Shown here piece by piece: positions 41,301 through 51,560 of a stretch of 64,000 nt of DNA. The position numbers and the translations under genes were made by a program. Positions within the stretch are counted from its first letter, which is position 1, and the number at the start of each line of letters is the position of its first letter. Source of the DNA: Cladopsammia gracilis. Lineage: Eukaryota > Cnidaria > Anthozoa > Scleractinia > Dendrophylliidae. The notes below the pieces were generated by a model. That model was not told the DNA's origin. It saw only the letters and a program-made list of their open reading frames with translations, and made no database searches. Where the stretch lies: contig JAJGOT010000200.1 in assembly GCA_022457155.1 (NCBI GenBank), positions 1,240,001 through 1,304,000 of the forward strand, read 5' to 3'.

Positions 41301-42217
41301 AGCACGCTCCACATGAAGCACTTGTTGTCGCCATTCTTGATATTAACAATCGCCTTTTTGTTCTTTAATTTCTTTGGCAGAGGGAGATAGCTCGATCCTT
41401 TCAGAGGCTTGTACTGAGCTACATTTAAATCTAGATGCAGTATTTCTAAGAGCATCCAGCCACTTCCTTCTTTTTGATAAGTCGCAAAGGCGCTTAAAAT
41501 CTTCTGGTTAGCGTCGTTAAGCTGTTCTTCTATTTCATGTGCGTTGACTGTACTCATGCATAAACTCGGAAAATGCGGTTCTGCGACCAGATCGGAACCA
41601 TCTGCTTTTGGTTTCACGAACTTCACTTGAACGCTGACAAACCACTTTATTCCTTTCTTAGCAGCACGTTCTTGTTTCAAACGATGAAGGAGCGGCTTCT
41701 TCTTGCTATGTAGAAACAGTCTTAGATCGTTTTTCTCTTGAATACGAGGTTTTAACTTGAAGGTCTTCAAAGTACACTTAAACGCCGAGATGAAATCGCA
41801 ATGATCTTCTGTGTTGTCGTCTTGCACAGCTTCATTTGCGGCTTGTGGGGGCACACTGTGCTCCACCTTGTCATCCAGTTTGATTTCTTTACTTGCTGGA
41901 GCGTCGCTATCCACCTCTATGGTGCTAAGTTTTCGTTTCATGCCATTATCAAAGGCTGGCCGTTTCTCGACCTCGCATAGCTTTTGGTGTTCTAAGCACA
42001 TATCTTGACGATAAAACTTGCGACTGCAATGCTGACATTGATGTGTCTTGTCTTGAGAACGTTTCTTCATATGCCGCTTTAAAGCACCTTTTCGATTAAA
42101 GGAATCACCACACCGCTCACGATGAAAAGAACTGCCACCGTGAACTGCTTTCTTATGTCGTGCCAGGTTAGTTTCCTGAGAAAACTGCTTCTCGCAAATA
42201 TCACATATAAAAGCCAT
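38364..42217 (-). pseudogene. Family B DNA polymerase with C2H2 fingers and endonuclease VII-like insert, left copy
   Basis: Protein-primed-type DNA polymerase (organellar/viral family B). Long frame from an ATG at 42217, broken by an extra 5 nt (gagct) near 39045; the remainder (38993-38364) is open to the end. Order: C2H2 fingers at about 5-81, exonuclease motif YADFES (472 and 474), a Cys/His motif CHICREEL...DHCHLTGRFRG at about 567-601 as in endonuclease VII/HNH domains, GYDSHLI (about 618), YLLSDVLLL (about 763), catalytic YLDANNLYGW (about 859), KLMNNAVFGKT, and FTDTDSLCYD after the break. The region DNKCFMWSVLAALHP at about 297-311 is conserved but unassigned. This copy keeps an 8-residue stretch, TAKRKMAA, that is absent from the right copy. 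Confidence 0.9.
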
Positions 42218-42574
42218 TCTATACTCTTAACAATCGCTGTCCGCTTACTTTTTGATCCACACTCTTCGAAAGCTTGTTTCGAAATAAATCATGGTTGTAC
42301 AAGAGTTAAATTTATTTGCGTCCTAAACAATGCTATTGTGAAATCCCTCTCTTCATTGGTTGGTTAAAGAAACCATTATGACGTCACTATGGCAAGCCTG
42401 GCCATGTTTGGAGAACTCGACGACATCTAAAATGCAACTGTCAGCAGAATATGGCGCTGTTGACGGTTTTGACGTATTTGGCCTGGCTTTAGCTTTTTTT
42501 GGCCAGGTTTTGGCCTGTTTGATCATCAATGTATACAGAAAAATTGTTACACAAATGTCATTTGTGTCTTGTCG
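42218..42574. promoter_or_regulatory. Divergent promoter region, left arm (inferred)
   Basis: Lies between the polymerase start (42217, -) and the likely start of the zinc-finger ORF (first candidate ATGs at 42360 and 42555, +). Divergent genes this close imply a shared control region. The mirror copy is about 45806-46162. No specific motif is claimed. Confidence 0.45.
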
Positions 42575-42977
42575 TCTAACTGTAAACATGGTCTACAAAA
42601 GAGTTTGTAGAGATTGTCCGATTCGAGGATGCGGTGCAAAGTACCTCGTAAGACTAGCTGACCATCTTGCAGATGTTCATCAGTTGGATCACACGCAACG
42701 GAGAAAGTACCTTCAAGAAGCCAAACTACAACCAAAAGTTAAAGTAATTATCTACCACAACACGGAGAACAACCGCAAAGACTCGGGAGAATGTTTCACA
42801 AGCGAAACACTGCCATCGACTGAACAAGAAGAACAACGCACTGTTTGTCATGTATCGACACCCAGAGAACCAAAAGCTTTACCGCAGTTTAAAGCAAGCG
42901 GTGTTAGAAAAACAACAAAAACTATTAAACGCCGTCAAAGGACAAAACATTTACCTTCTCAATGGCTCACTTTATAA
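42360..42977 (+). CDS. Small zinc-finger protein, left arm (205 codons at most)
   Basis: Open in both arms and divergent from the polymerase. The core CRDCPIRGCGAKYLVRLADH then LADVHQLD has C-x4-C-x10-H-x4-H spacing. A basic C-terminus (KTTKTIKRRQRTKHLP) suggests nucleic-acid binding. The first ATG gives 205 residues; an internal ATG (MSFVSCRLTVNMVYK, at 42555) gives a more compact protein with the finger near its start and seems more likely. AATAAA lies at 42998-43003, 21 nt after the stop. A plausible role is a DNA-binding or regulatory protein of the element; no family name is claimed. Confidence 0.65.
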   Translation: MVKETIMTSLWQAWPCLENSTTSKMQLSAEYGAVDGFDVFGLALAFFGQVLACLIINVYRKIVTQMSFVSCRLTVNMVYKRVCRDCPIRGCGAKYLVRLADHLADVHQLDHTQRRKYLQEAKLQPKVKVIIYHNTENNRKDSGECFTSETLPSTEQEEQRTVCHVSTPREPKALPQFKASGVRKTTKTIKRRQRTKHLPSQWLTL

Positions 42978-43036
42978 CCTATTAATGTCAGGAGCACAAT
43001 AAACTTAAATCTGTAAAACCATTTACACCACCACAG

Positions 43037-43196
43037 ATGGCACGGATGAACCAAATTAGAAGCAAGAATCATCAACTCTATTCAGTCTATGACTTTGACC
43101 AAAACAAGTCTATCTCCCTATGACGACAAACGCTATATTTTACAAAACGGATGTAAGACACTGGCTTATGGACATTATAAGATCAACGCTTGTTAA
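43037..43196 (+). pseudogene. Diverged polymerase C-terminal tail, left arm
   Basis: Reads MARMNQIRSKNHQLYSV, then in another frame TLTKTSLSPYDDKRYIL and LAYGHYKINAC with a stop at 43196. It matches the last about 50 residues of the polymerase genes but is clearly more diverged from them than the arms are from each other, and it has opposite polarity to the full gene in the same arm. Sequence after it (43202-43450) also resembles 37861-38105 at the arm's outer end. Confidence 0.8.
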
Positions 43197-43717
43197 CGCT
43201 TGTTTGTCAATGGAATAATTGTATTGTAGAATTATAATGTATTGCAGAGTTGGGTAGATATATGCTCTCGTCTTTATAGTGTTCGCTTCTATTCTTTGTA
43301 AAACTTAATCTTAATAAAACATTGTTTCTCTCTCTCTAGAAGACGATTGGTTAAAAGCGGTTTTCGCACCATTCAATTCTATGAATTGGTAGTTTTATGA
43401 AGGTCATTCGATCCATAAATTGTGGTGTATTTTAATCGATGATTTCAGTAGGTTTAGTCTACTCTTTATTTATCACTTTGACTTTCCGGTAGCTTCAAAG
43501 TTCAAACTTTTAATTATGCGAACACTGAACTATAAATTTGCATGGAAAATAAGCACCTCTGTCAAAAAAAAAACAAAGCAGCCGTGCTAAGACAACAAAG
43601 CCACACGTTTAATTTTAACAAACCTCGTCAAAGTTATATCAAATCGTCATGTCAACAAAAGCGGTTTTATTTACAACCATTCAAATCCACGCACAGCACA
43701 GTCAAATGGTAAGAAAA

Positions 43718-44659
43718 GTTGGTTTCTGCAAAACACCAAAAATTAAGTTACTGAAACGACAAACAATAAATTGGAGTCATTCAGCGCGAATTAAACCGAC
43801 CCCTTGGTTAGTTTTGCAGAAACTAACTTTTGTGCCCTAGTCAATGTGGCTGACTTGATTCTCTGGCAATGGATCGATCAGCAATCACAACGGAACCATT
43901 TCATGCATTATCACCTGAGTTATCACTGGCATTTTCTTAACGAAAGAGACGTTTATTTAGTAAATGGGCACCAACACGATTTTACATTACGTTAATTACT
44001 AAAAAATGGTCAGTTTGTATATAGTTTCGACAGCGGAGCCGAAAGTTTTTAAGGAGAAAATGTTGCGGGAATATATGGTAGAAAAATTAGAACCCGCAAA
44101 AATTTAGTGCGAACGGTAATACAGACCAGCAAAATCATATATTTTTACACAAACATTACGTAATGTCTTCTTACAATCTCATGTTTTCAACAGTATGCAA
44201 ATACAAATGAATAGTTCAATTACCCTTGAGACAGCTTAATTGCAATTAAAAAGAGTATTTTGAACTCGTGTCTATTCTCTTTAGCACGCGAATAGCGCTG
44301 TGCATCCAAACAATCCTTGACTTCAAGAAAAAGCATTGTTAATTCGTTCCTAAACTGTTATCGCTATTTGAACGTTCATTCGTCACGCTTTAAACTATCG
44401 CAGGCCAGTTACTTTTCTTTCGAGTAAAGTTGTTAAATTTAATACAAATTAATGTTTGGACATGCAACTTTGCTTTGGTTATCTGGTTACTTTCTTATAA
44501 ATAAATATGGTCAAGGATTTCCGAAAACAGCCTCGAATCCAACAAGTTAATTTATTGGATGATAAACGTAAAAGTGCGAACTCGGCTTCACTGATTGATA
44601 TCGCCGAACGTTATAAGTATTTCAAGGAAGAAGACGATCGGTTCCATCGTTAAGTTTGA
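43718..44659. other. Unique 942-bp loop of the palindrome
   Basis: The only single-copy part of the element. It holds no polymerase or integrase sequence. One short plus-strand ORF reaches its right edge; the rest is AT-rich with no recognised feature. Confidence 0.85.
44507..44653 (+). CDS. 48-residue charged ORF in the palindrome loop
   Basis: MVKDFRKQPRIQQVNLLDDK to YKYFKEEDDRFHR, ending 6 bp before the right arm. The AT-rich tataaataaat just upstream is too close to be a TATA box for this ATG. Unknown; listed because it is the only coding candidate unique to the loop. Confidence 0.3.
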   Translation: MVKDFRKQPRIQQVNLLDDKRKSANSASLIDIAERYKYFKEEDDRFHR

Positions 44660-45183
44660 TTTTCTTACCATTTGACTGTGCTGTGCGTGGATTTGAATGG
44701 TTGTAAATAAAACCGCTTTTGTTGACATGACGATTTGATATAACTTTGACGAGGTTTGTTAAAATTAAACGTGTGGCTTTGTTGTCTTAGCACGGCTGCT
44801 TTGTTTTTTTTTTTTTGACAGAGGTGCTTATTTTCCATGCAAATTTATAGTTCAGTGTTCGCATAATTAAAAGTTTGAACTTTGAAGCTACCGGAAAGTC
44901 AAAGTGATAAATAAAGAGTAGACTAAACCTACTGAAATCATCGATTAAAATACACCACAATTTATGGATCGAATGACCTTCATAAAACTACCAATTCATA
45001 GAATTGAATGGTGCGAAAACCGCTTTTAACCAATCGTCTTCTAGAGAGAGAGAAACAATGTTTTATTAAGATTAAGTTTTACAAAGAATAGAAGCGAACA
45101 CTATAAAGACGAGAGCATATATCTACCCAACTCTGCAATACATTATAATTCTACAATACAATTATTCCATTGACAAACAAGCG

Positions 45184-45343
45184 TTAACAAGCGTTGATCT
45201 TATAATGTCCATAAGCCAGTGTCTTACATCCGTTTTGTAAAATATAGCGTTTGTCGTCATAGGGAGATAGACTTGTTTTGGTCAAAGTCATAGACTGAAT
45301 AGAGTTGATGATTCTTGCTTCTAATTTGGTTCATCCGTGCCAT
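45184..45343 (-). pseudogene. Diverged polymerase C-terminal tail, right arm
   Basis: Mirror copy of 43037-43196, so it was already present when the palindrome formed. Confidence 0.8.
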
Positions 45344-45402
45344 CTGTGGTGGTGTAAATGGTTTTACAGATTTAAGTTTATTGTGCTCCTGACATTAATA
45401 GG

Positions 45403-46020
45403 TTATAAAGTGAGCCATTGAGAAGGTAAATGTTTTGTCCTTTGACGGCGTTTAATAGTTTTTGTTGTTTTTCTAACACCGCTTGCTTTAAACTGCGGTA
45501 AAGCTTTTGGTTCTCTGGGTGTCGATACATGACAAACAGTGCGTTGTTCTTCTTGTTCAGTCGATGGCAGTGTTTCGCTTGTGAAACATTCTCCCGAGTC
45601 TTTGCGGTTGTTCTCCGTGTTGTGGTAGATAATTACTTTAACTTTTGGTTGTAGTTTGGCTTCTTGAAGGTACTTTCTCCGTTGCGTGTGATCCAACTGA
45701 TGAACATCTGCAAGATGGTCAGCTAGTCTTACGAGGTACTTTGCACCGCATCCTCGAATCGGACAATCTCTACAAACTCTTTTGTAGACCATGTTTACAG
45801 TTAGACGACAAGACACAAATGACATTTGTGTAACAATTTTTCTGTATACATTGATGATCAAACAGGCCAAAACCTGGCCAAAAAAAGCTAAAGCCAGGCC
45901 AAATACGTCAAAACCGTCAACAGCGCCATATTCTGCTGACAGTTGCATTTTAGATGTCGTCGAGTTCTCCAAACATGGCCAGGCTTGCCATAGTGACGTC
46001 ATAATGGTTTCTTTAACCAA
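45403..46020 (-). CDS. Small zinc-finger protein, right arm
   Basis: Mirror copy of 42360-42977 with identical translation. Identity between arms while the polymerases accumulated indels could reflect constraint, recent formation or arm-to-arm conversion. Confidence 0.65.
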   Translation of the reverse strand: MVKETIMTSLWQAWPCLENSTTSKMQLSAEYGAVDGFDVFGLALAFFGQVLACLIINVYRKIVTQMSFVSCRLTVNMVYKRVCRDCPIRGCGAKYLVRLADHLADVHQLDHTQRRKYLQEAKLQPKVKVIIYHNTENNRKDSGECFTSETLPSTEQEEQRTVCHVSTPREPKALPQFKASGVRKTTKTIKRRQRTKHLPSQWLTL

Positions 46021-46162
46021 CCAATGAAGAGAGGGATTTCACAATAGCATTGTTTAGGACGCAAATAAATTTAACTCTTGTACAACCATGATTTATTTCG
46101 AAACAAGCTTTCGAAGAGTGTGGATCAAAAAGTAAGCGGACAGCGATTGTTAAGAGTATAGA

Positions 46163-49100
46163 ATGGCTTTTATATGTGATATTTGCGAGAAGCAGTTTTC
46201 TCAGGAAACTAACCTGGCACGACATAAGAAAGCAGTTCACGGTGGCAGTTCTTTTCATCGTGAGCGGTGTGGTGATTCCTTTAATCGAAAAGGTGCTTTA
46301 AAGCGGCATATGAAGAAACGTTCTCAAGACAAGACACATCAATGTCAGCATTGCAGTCGCAAGTTTTATCGTCAAGATATGTGCTTAGAACACCAAAAGC
46401 TATGCGAGGTCGAGAAACGGCCAGCCTTTGATAATGGCATGAAACGAAAACTTAGCACCATAGAGGTGGATAGCGACGCTCCAGCAAGTAAAGAAATCAA
46501 ACTGGATGACAAGGTGGAGCACAGTGTGCCCCCACAAGCCGCAAATGAAGCTGTGCAAGACGACAACACAGAAGATCATTGCGATTTCATCTCGGCGTTT
46601 AAGTGTACTTTGAAGACCTTCAAGTTAAAACCTCGTATTCAAGAGAAAAACGATCTAAGACTGTTTCTACATAGCAAGAAGAAGCCGCTCCTTCATCGTT
46701 TGAAACAAGAACGTGCTGCTAAGAAAGGAATAAAGTGGTTTGTCAGCGTTCAAGTGAAGTTCGTGAAACCAAAAGCAGATGGTTCCGATCTGGTCGCAGA
46801 ACCGCATTTTCCGAGTTTATGCATGAGTACAGTCAACGCACATGAAATAGAAGAACAGCTTAACGACGCTAACCAGAAGATTTTAAGCGCCTTTGCGACT
46901 TATCAAAAAGAAGGAAGTGGCTGGATGCTCTTAGAAATACTGCATCTAGATTTAAATGTAGCTCAGTACAAGCCTCTGAAAGGATCGAGCTATCTCCCTC
47001 TGCCAAAGAAATTAAAGAACAAAAAGGCGATTGTTAATATCAAGAATGGCGACAACAAGTGCTTCATGTGGAGCGTGCTGGCAGCTTTACATCCAATTCC
47101 ACGGAGATCTTACCCTGCACGGATTCATCATTACCAAGCACACGTAAAGGAACTGAACTTTGAAGGTATAGAATTTCCTGTGCCTGTTAGTAAAATTCCA
47201 ACATTTGAAAAGCAAACCCAGATAGCTGTTAACGTGTTTGGATTTGAGCAAGGTGCATTATTTCCTGTTTTCATAAGCAAGGAACGCTATCCTGTTCACG
47301 TCAACTCAATGCTCTATTCTCTGGGTGAGAAACGCCATTGCTGCCTGATCCGAAACCTCAACCGACTTCTTTCAAGTCAAACGCGATATGAAGGTCAAAT
47401 GTTCTACTGCCCTCACTGTCTTCACGATTTTGTGCGAGAGCAACTTTTAGAAGATCACAAGCTTCTTTGCAGTCAACATGGGTCTCAGAGAATAGAACTA
47501 CCAAGCGACGACAACATGATTCTCCAGTTTAAAGATTTCCATAAGCAGCTCCGGGTCCCCTTTGTGATTTATGCGGATTTTGAGAGCTTGACCACCAAGA
47601 TACATACTGTCTCGCCCGATCCCAGCAAATCATCGACCGAAAAGTTCCAGAACCACCAAGCATGTGGGTTCTCTTATGTCATAGTCTCCGAGAGGCTTGA
47701 TTACTGCAAACCTCCTGTAGTCTACCGAGGCGAAGATGCTGTGAACAAGTTTCTTGAGTCTATACAACAAGAGGAGGAGAGAATTCAGGCCATCTTAAGA
47801 CAGATTGTTCCCATGCAACTGACACCTACTGAGGAACAGCAGTTTCAATGCGCCACTCATTGTCATATCTGTAGAGAGGAACTTGGAGCCGATAGAGTGC
47901 GTGATCACTGTCATCTCACCGGCAGATTTAGAGGGGCGGCTCATAATTCTTGCAACTTAAACTTTCAATTTACTGGTCGAATACCAGTCAATTTTCATAA
48001 TCTCAGGGGATATGACTCTCATCTCATCATGCAAGGCGCTGAGAAGCTTAAGAACAAACCCCTTAACTGCATCCCGAACAACACGGAAAAGTACATTTCC
48101 TTCTCGATTGGTCACCTGGATTTTATTGATTCATATCAGTTTATGATCGCGTCATTAGAGAAACTTGTGTGTAACTTGTCTCAGGAAGGAGATGGCAAAT
48201 TTCACGTTCTCAAGCGCTACATTGAAGAAAACAAAGTGCCTCTGTTGTTGAGAAAAGGTGTTTACCCGTACGATTATATGGATGACATGCACAAATTTCA
48301 AGAACGACAGCTTCCTCCCAAAGAAGCCTTCTTCAGCCGGCTAACTGAAGAGCACATTAGTGACCAAGATTATCAACAGGCGCAAAATGTGTTTATGACC
48401 TTTCAAATGCAAAATCTCGGCGACTACCACGATCTTTACCTTCTCTCAGATGTGCTTTTATTGGCCGATGTGTTCGAAAACTTCCGAAGCATCTGTTTGA
48501 ATTACTATGGACTGGACCCCGCTCATTACTACACTTCTCCTGGTCTAGCCTGGTCCGCCTGCCTCAAGATGACCGAAGTAGCACTTAAACTTATAACCGA
48601 GCCTGGTATCTACCTTTTCCTAGAGGAGGGCATTCGTGGCGGTATTTCCATGATCAGCAATCGCTACAGCAAAGCAAATAACCCATATGCCCCTGGCTAT
48701 GACTCAACACAAGATAAGAACTATATCATGTACCTAGACGCCAACAACTTGTATGGTTGGGCCATGAGTCAACCTCTCCCGACTCATGATTTTTTCTGGC
48801 TTTCAGAAAAAGAAATCGAAGATTTAGATGTGCAGAAGGTGGCTGATGACTGCGAGGAGGGTTACATTCTTGATGTAGATTTAGAGTACCCACCAGAGCT
48901 TCACAACCTCCATTCAGATTATCCGCTAGCACCTGAGAAAATGAGGGTCACTTCTAACTTGCTGTCTCCTTACTGTCAACAACTCAATGAAGACCTAAAG
49001 TTGGGCGGCGCAGCGGTCCCAAAGTTGGTGCCGAATCTTTTCAACAAAAATCGTTACATTCTCCACTACCGCAACCTGATACTATACCTAGACCTTGGCA

Positions 49101-49986
49101 TGAAGTTGACAAAGATTCACAGAGTATTAGGCTTTGCACAAAGCACTTGGCTGAAGAGTTACATTGACTTCAACAATGATTTTGAGAAAGACTTCTTTAA
49201 ACTCATGAACAATGCTGTCTTTGGTAAGACTGTGGAAAACCTACGAAAGCGTGTGAATGTCAAGCTGCTGACAAAGCCAGAGAAACTCAACAAGTTCACT
49301 GCATCACCTGCCTTTGATTCTTTCCGCATCTTCTCCGAAGACCTGGTCGCTGTTAATATGAGAAAGACAAAGTTGTACCTGAATCGCCCTATTACGTTGG
49401 TTTTACCATACTTGATTTGTCGAAAGTGCTCATGTATGACTTTCATTACAACTATATGGTTTCAAAGTATGGAGCTAAATGTAAACTTCTTTTTACTGAT
49501 ACCGACAGTCTGTGTTTTGATGTGCACACAGATGATCTGTACCGCGATTTCCTTCAAGATCTGGATTGTTTTGACACGTCAGAGTACCCACCTGACCATT
49601 TTCTGTACAGTACGCAAAACAAGAAAGCCCTAGGTAAAATGAAGAACGAAACTCACGGCTTGCCAATAATTGAGTTTATCGGTCTTCGACCCAAAATGTA
49701 CTCGATCCTGTTCACTGAAGACAACAAACCAGTGGAAAAGAAAACAGCAAAGGGTATCTCCAAGAGTACTACAAAGAGGAAAATTCGCCACCAGGATTAT
49801 AAGAGCTGCCTATTTGATAAACGTCCACAGATGGCACAGATGAATCAAATTAGGAGCGAGAACCATCAGATCTATTCTGTAACTTTAACGAAGACAAGCC
49901 TTTCACCTTACGATGACAAACGACACATTCTAAGTAATGGATGCCAAACACTGGCGTATGGACATTATAAAATCAATGCTTGTTGA
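46163..49986 (+). pseudogene. Family B DNA polymerase with C2H2 fingers and endonuclease VII-like insert, right copy
   Basis: Same gene as 38364-42217 in mirror orientation. The frame is open from 46163 through the exonuclease motifs, endonuclease VII-like motif and the first palm motifs. It lacks 24 nt before NDFEKDFFKL (about 49176), an in-frame loss. It then loses one T near 49394 (in cctattacg), which throws the rest out of frame. The C-terminal palm with FTDTDSLCFD and thumb continue in another frame at 49417-49986. The break is therefore at a different site from the left copy. Only small substitutions separate the two elsewhere (for example FQMIASLEK against FKNASLEK). Confidence 0.9.
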
Positions 49987-50051
49987 GTCCTTTGAAAAAA
50001 AAATGTTTGTAGCTGTATGTAAATATCACTCGGAACTTTAGATTTGTTGAC

Positions 50052-50240
50052 TTACCTTTTAACTACCTTTGGAACGTTGATGAACATATCAAATAAATAC
50101 AAGTTGAAATGATAACTGTCTGGGTGTTCTTTCGTTATGCGGTAATCTAAACTACAAACCTTGAAACAGTGTTCTACATTTGCATTTGGACCAAAACAGA
50201 GCGCTCCCATGGGTGTTATGTACAGAAGGTAGATACGCAT
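50052..50240 (-). CDS. 62-codon ORF near the right end of the palindrome
   Basis: Mirror copy of 38111-38299 with three or so substitutions (for example FINVPKVVKR) and no break. Confidence 0.3.
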   Translation of the reverse strand: MRIYLLYITPMGALCFGPNANVEHCFKVCSLDYRITKEHPDSYHFNLYLFDMFINVPKVVKR

Positions 50241-50722
50241 ATATGTATTTCAGGCAATACATCTACTTATATTTACACATCACAAATTAGGAATCGAATG
50301 GCCCTCGTTAAACTTATTACATGAAATCGATCAAAAACCCCTTTTAAACCAATCACGTACTAGAGAAAATTAGAAAAGATTAATTAGGATGTCAAAGTTG
50401 TTGATAGAAGAGACAATGAACCTACAAATGTTTTAATCTGTACAGACCCGCTTTCATAATACAATTCTATCACACCATTATTTTGCTGACAATACAAAAC
50501 ACAAAAACATTACAAGAAAGCAAACACGCATACAAAAGTACCGTATTTATAACCATCACGTCATACTTTACTGACTGGGCAAGCTTAAACAGGCCTTCAA
50601 ACCCTATTGTTTACCACGATGATGTCATTTTCCCGCTTAAATTGCTTAATATATGCGGACCCGCTTGATCCACATGATCCACATGATCCACCGGTTGCAG
50701 AACCGCTATTCTGTATACTACT

Positions 50723-50728
50723 GATAGT
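50723..50728. repeat. 6-bp target duplication GATAGT, right
   Basis: Partner of 37623-37628. Confidence 0.9.
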
Positions 50729-51560
50729 GTATCCGACATCAACTAGGAGCGACAAAACACAATAGATAGCCGCTGTAGCTGCATTGAATCTGTATTCCTG
50801 GCCTCTGTTTGCTGGCAATATCGACTAAGGTCTTTGAGTTGTCATAAGTTCCCCATTTAGCCGGTCATCAATGTATAAAGAACACGGAAAACCGCGGGCG
50901 CGAAGATAGCCAGACGCTACCAGGCTGATGGTATGGCATATGTACGGGGAGATTTTCCATCCAAATGGTAATGTAGTACAAACAAACCAGAATCCATTCC
51001 ACTGGAAGCCAACATAAGTCTGCGAAGACGGTGATAGGGAAACATGATCGTAGCCAGATTTGTCATCGCATTTAGTTATATATGATCCTTTATAAACATA
51101 CCGGGGAACATCAGCTAGCCTATCAAGTGGGAAAGGCGCGTCTCTCATCCATAAATTTAAAAACCTAGCATCTAGTCAGAGCCTAGGTTTGGTTGGCTCG
51201 ACGGTCAATGGGAGAACCAGATAGGGCGGAGAGTCTTCACTGACTATTCTCCATACTCTGAGCGCACCGGTCGTTAAACGTTTCAAGATTTCATAAGAAA
51301 CAAAATCTGAAAATGCTTTGCAAGAGGCGTGGTTACTAAATTGTTTGGACGGCGGGAAATCTGAGCAATAGTGTTGAGCCTTGTAAGAACCTTTGAAGTG
51401 TTGAGTGAATTTTGTAATGTCAATCTTGCTTCGTATCCAGTCCCCGATTGTGTCCTTCTGGGGGTGGTCTACCAATATTCTATCCCAAGCTTCAGGATTC
51501 CTGTGGAGCCCACCCGCAACAAACTGGTTTGGATCTAAGGCGAATATTTTTCAGATCTGG
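50729..51560 (-). pseudogene. DIRS reverse transcriptase, first half
   Basis: Frame from about 51560 reads NQFVAGGLHRNPEAWDRILV, then YLVLPLTVEPTKPRL. One in-frame TGA (about 51177) follows, then LDARFLNLWMRDAPFPLDRL, KCDDKSGYDHVSLSPSSQTY and the catalytic SLYIDDRLNG. After one more stop it continues EYRFNAATAAIYCVLSLLVD and VGYTI, where the palindrome begins. CDDKSGYDH and YIDD are DIRS-type RT motifs. Confidence 0.88.

Larger units (their letters stand above)
37629..43717 (+). repeat. Left arm of the giant palindrome (6089 bp)
   Basis: Inverted copy of 44660-50722. Homology stops inward at ggtaagaaaa. The arms differ mainly by 24-nt, 5-nt and 1-nt indels in the polymerase, A/T-run length near 43565 and scattered substitutions. 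Confidence 0.93.
37629..50722. mobile_element. Giant palindromic Polinton-like element with two DNA polymerase B genes
   Basis: 13094 bp, ending AGTAGTATACAG...CTGTATACTACT, flanked by GATAGT at 37623-37628 and 50723-50728. Left arm 37629-43717 and right arm 44660-50722 are inverted copies at about 98-99% identity by eye, around a 942-bp loop. Each arm has a family B polymerase gene pointing outward, a zinc-finger gene pointing inward, a 62-codon ORF near the end and a diverged polymerase-tail piece. AG...CT ends with 6-bp duplications are typical of Polintons/Mavericks. No integrase, packaging ATPase, protease or capsid gene can be seen, so it is a non-autonomous derivative or a separate polymerase-only family. 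It is inserted in the RT of a DIRS element. Confidence 0.9.
44660..50722 (-). repeat. Right arm of the giant palindrome (6063 bp)
   Basis: Inverted copy of 37629-43717. Confidence 0.93.

Noticed and set aside
45645..46027. Open frames antisense to the zinc-finger gene (also 42353-42735)
   Set aside because: Shadows of the zinc-finger ORF; they exist in both arms only because the arms are identical.
37629..50722. CRISPR, phage or bacterial replicon as explanation for the polymerase palindrome
   Set aside because: Flanked by eukaryotic retrotransposon coding sequence with a target duplication; it is an inserted element in an animal genome.
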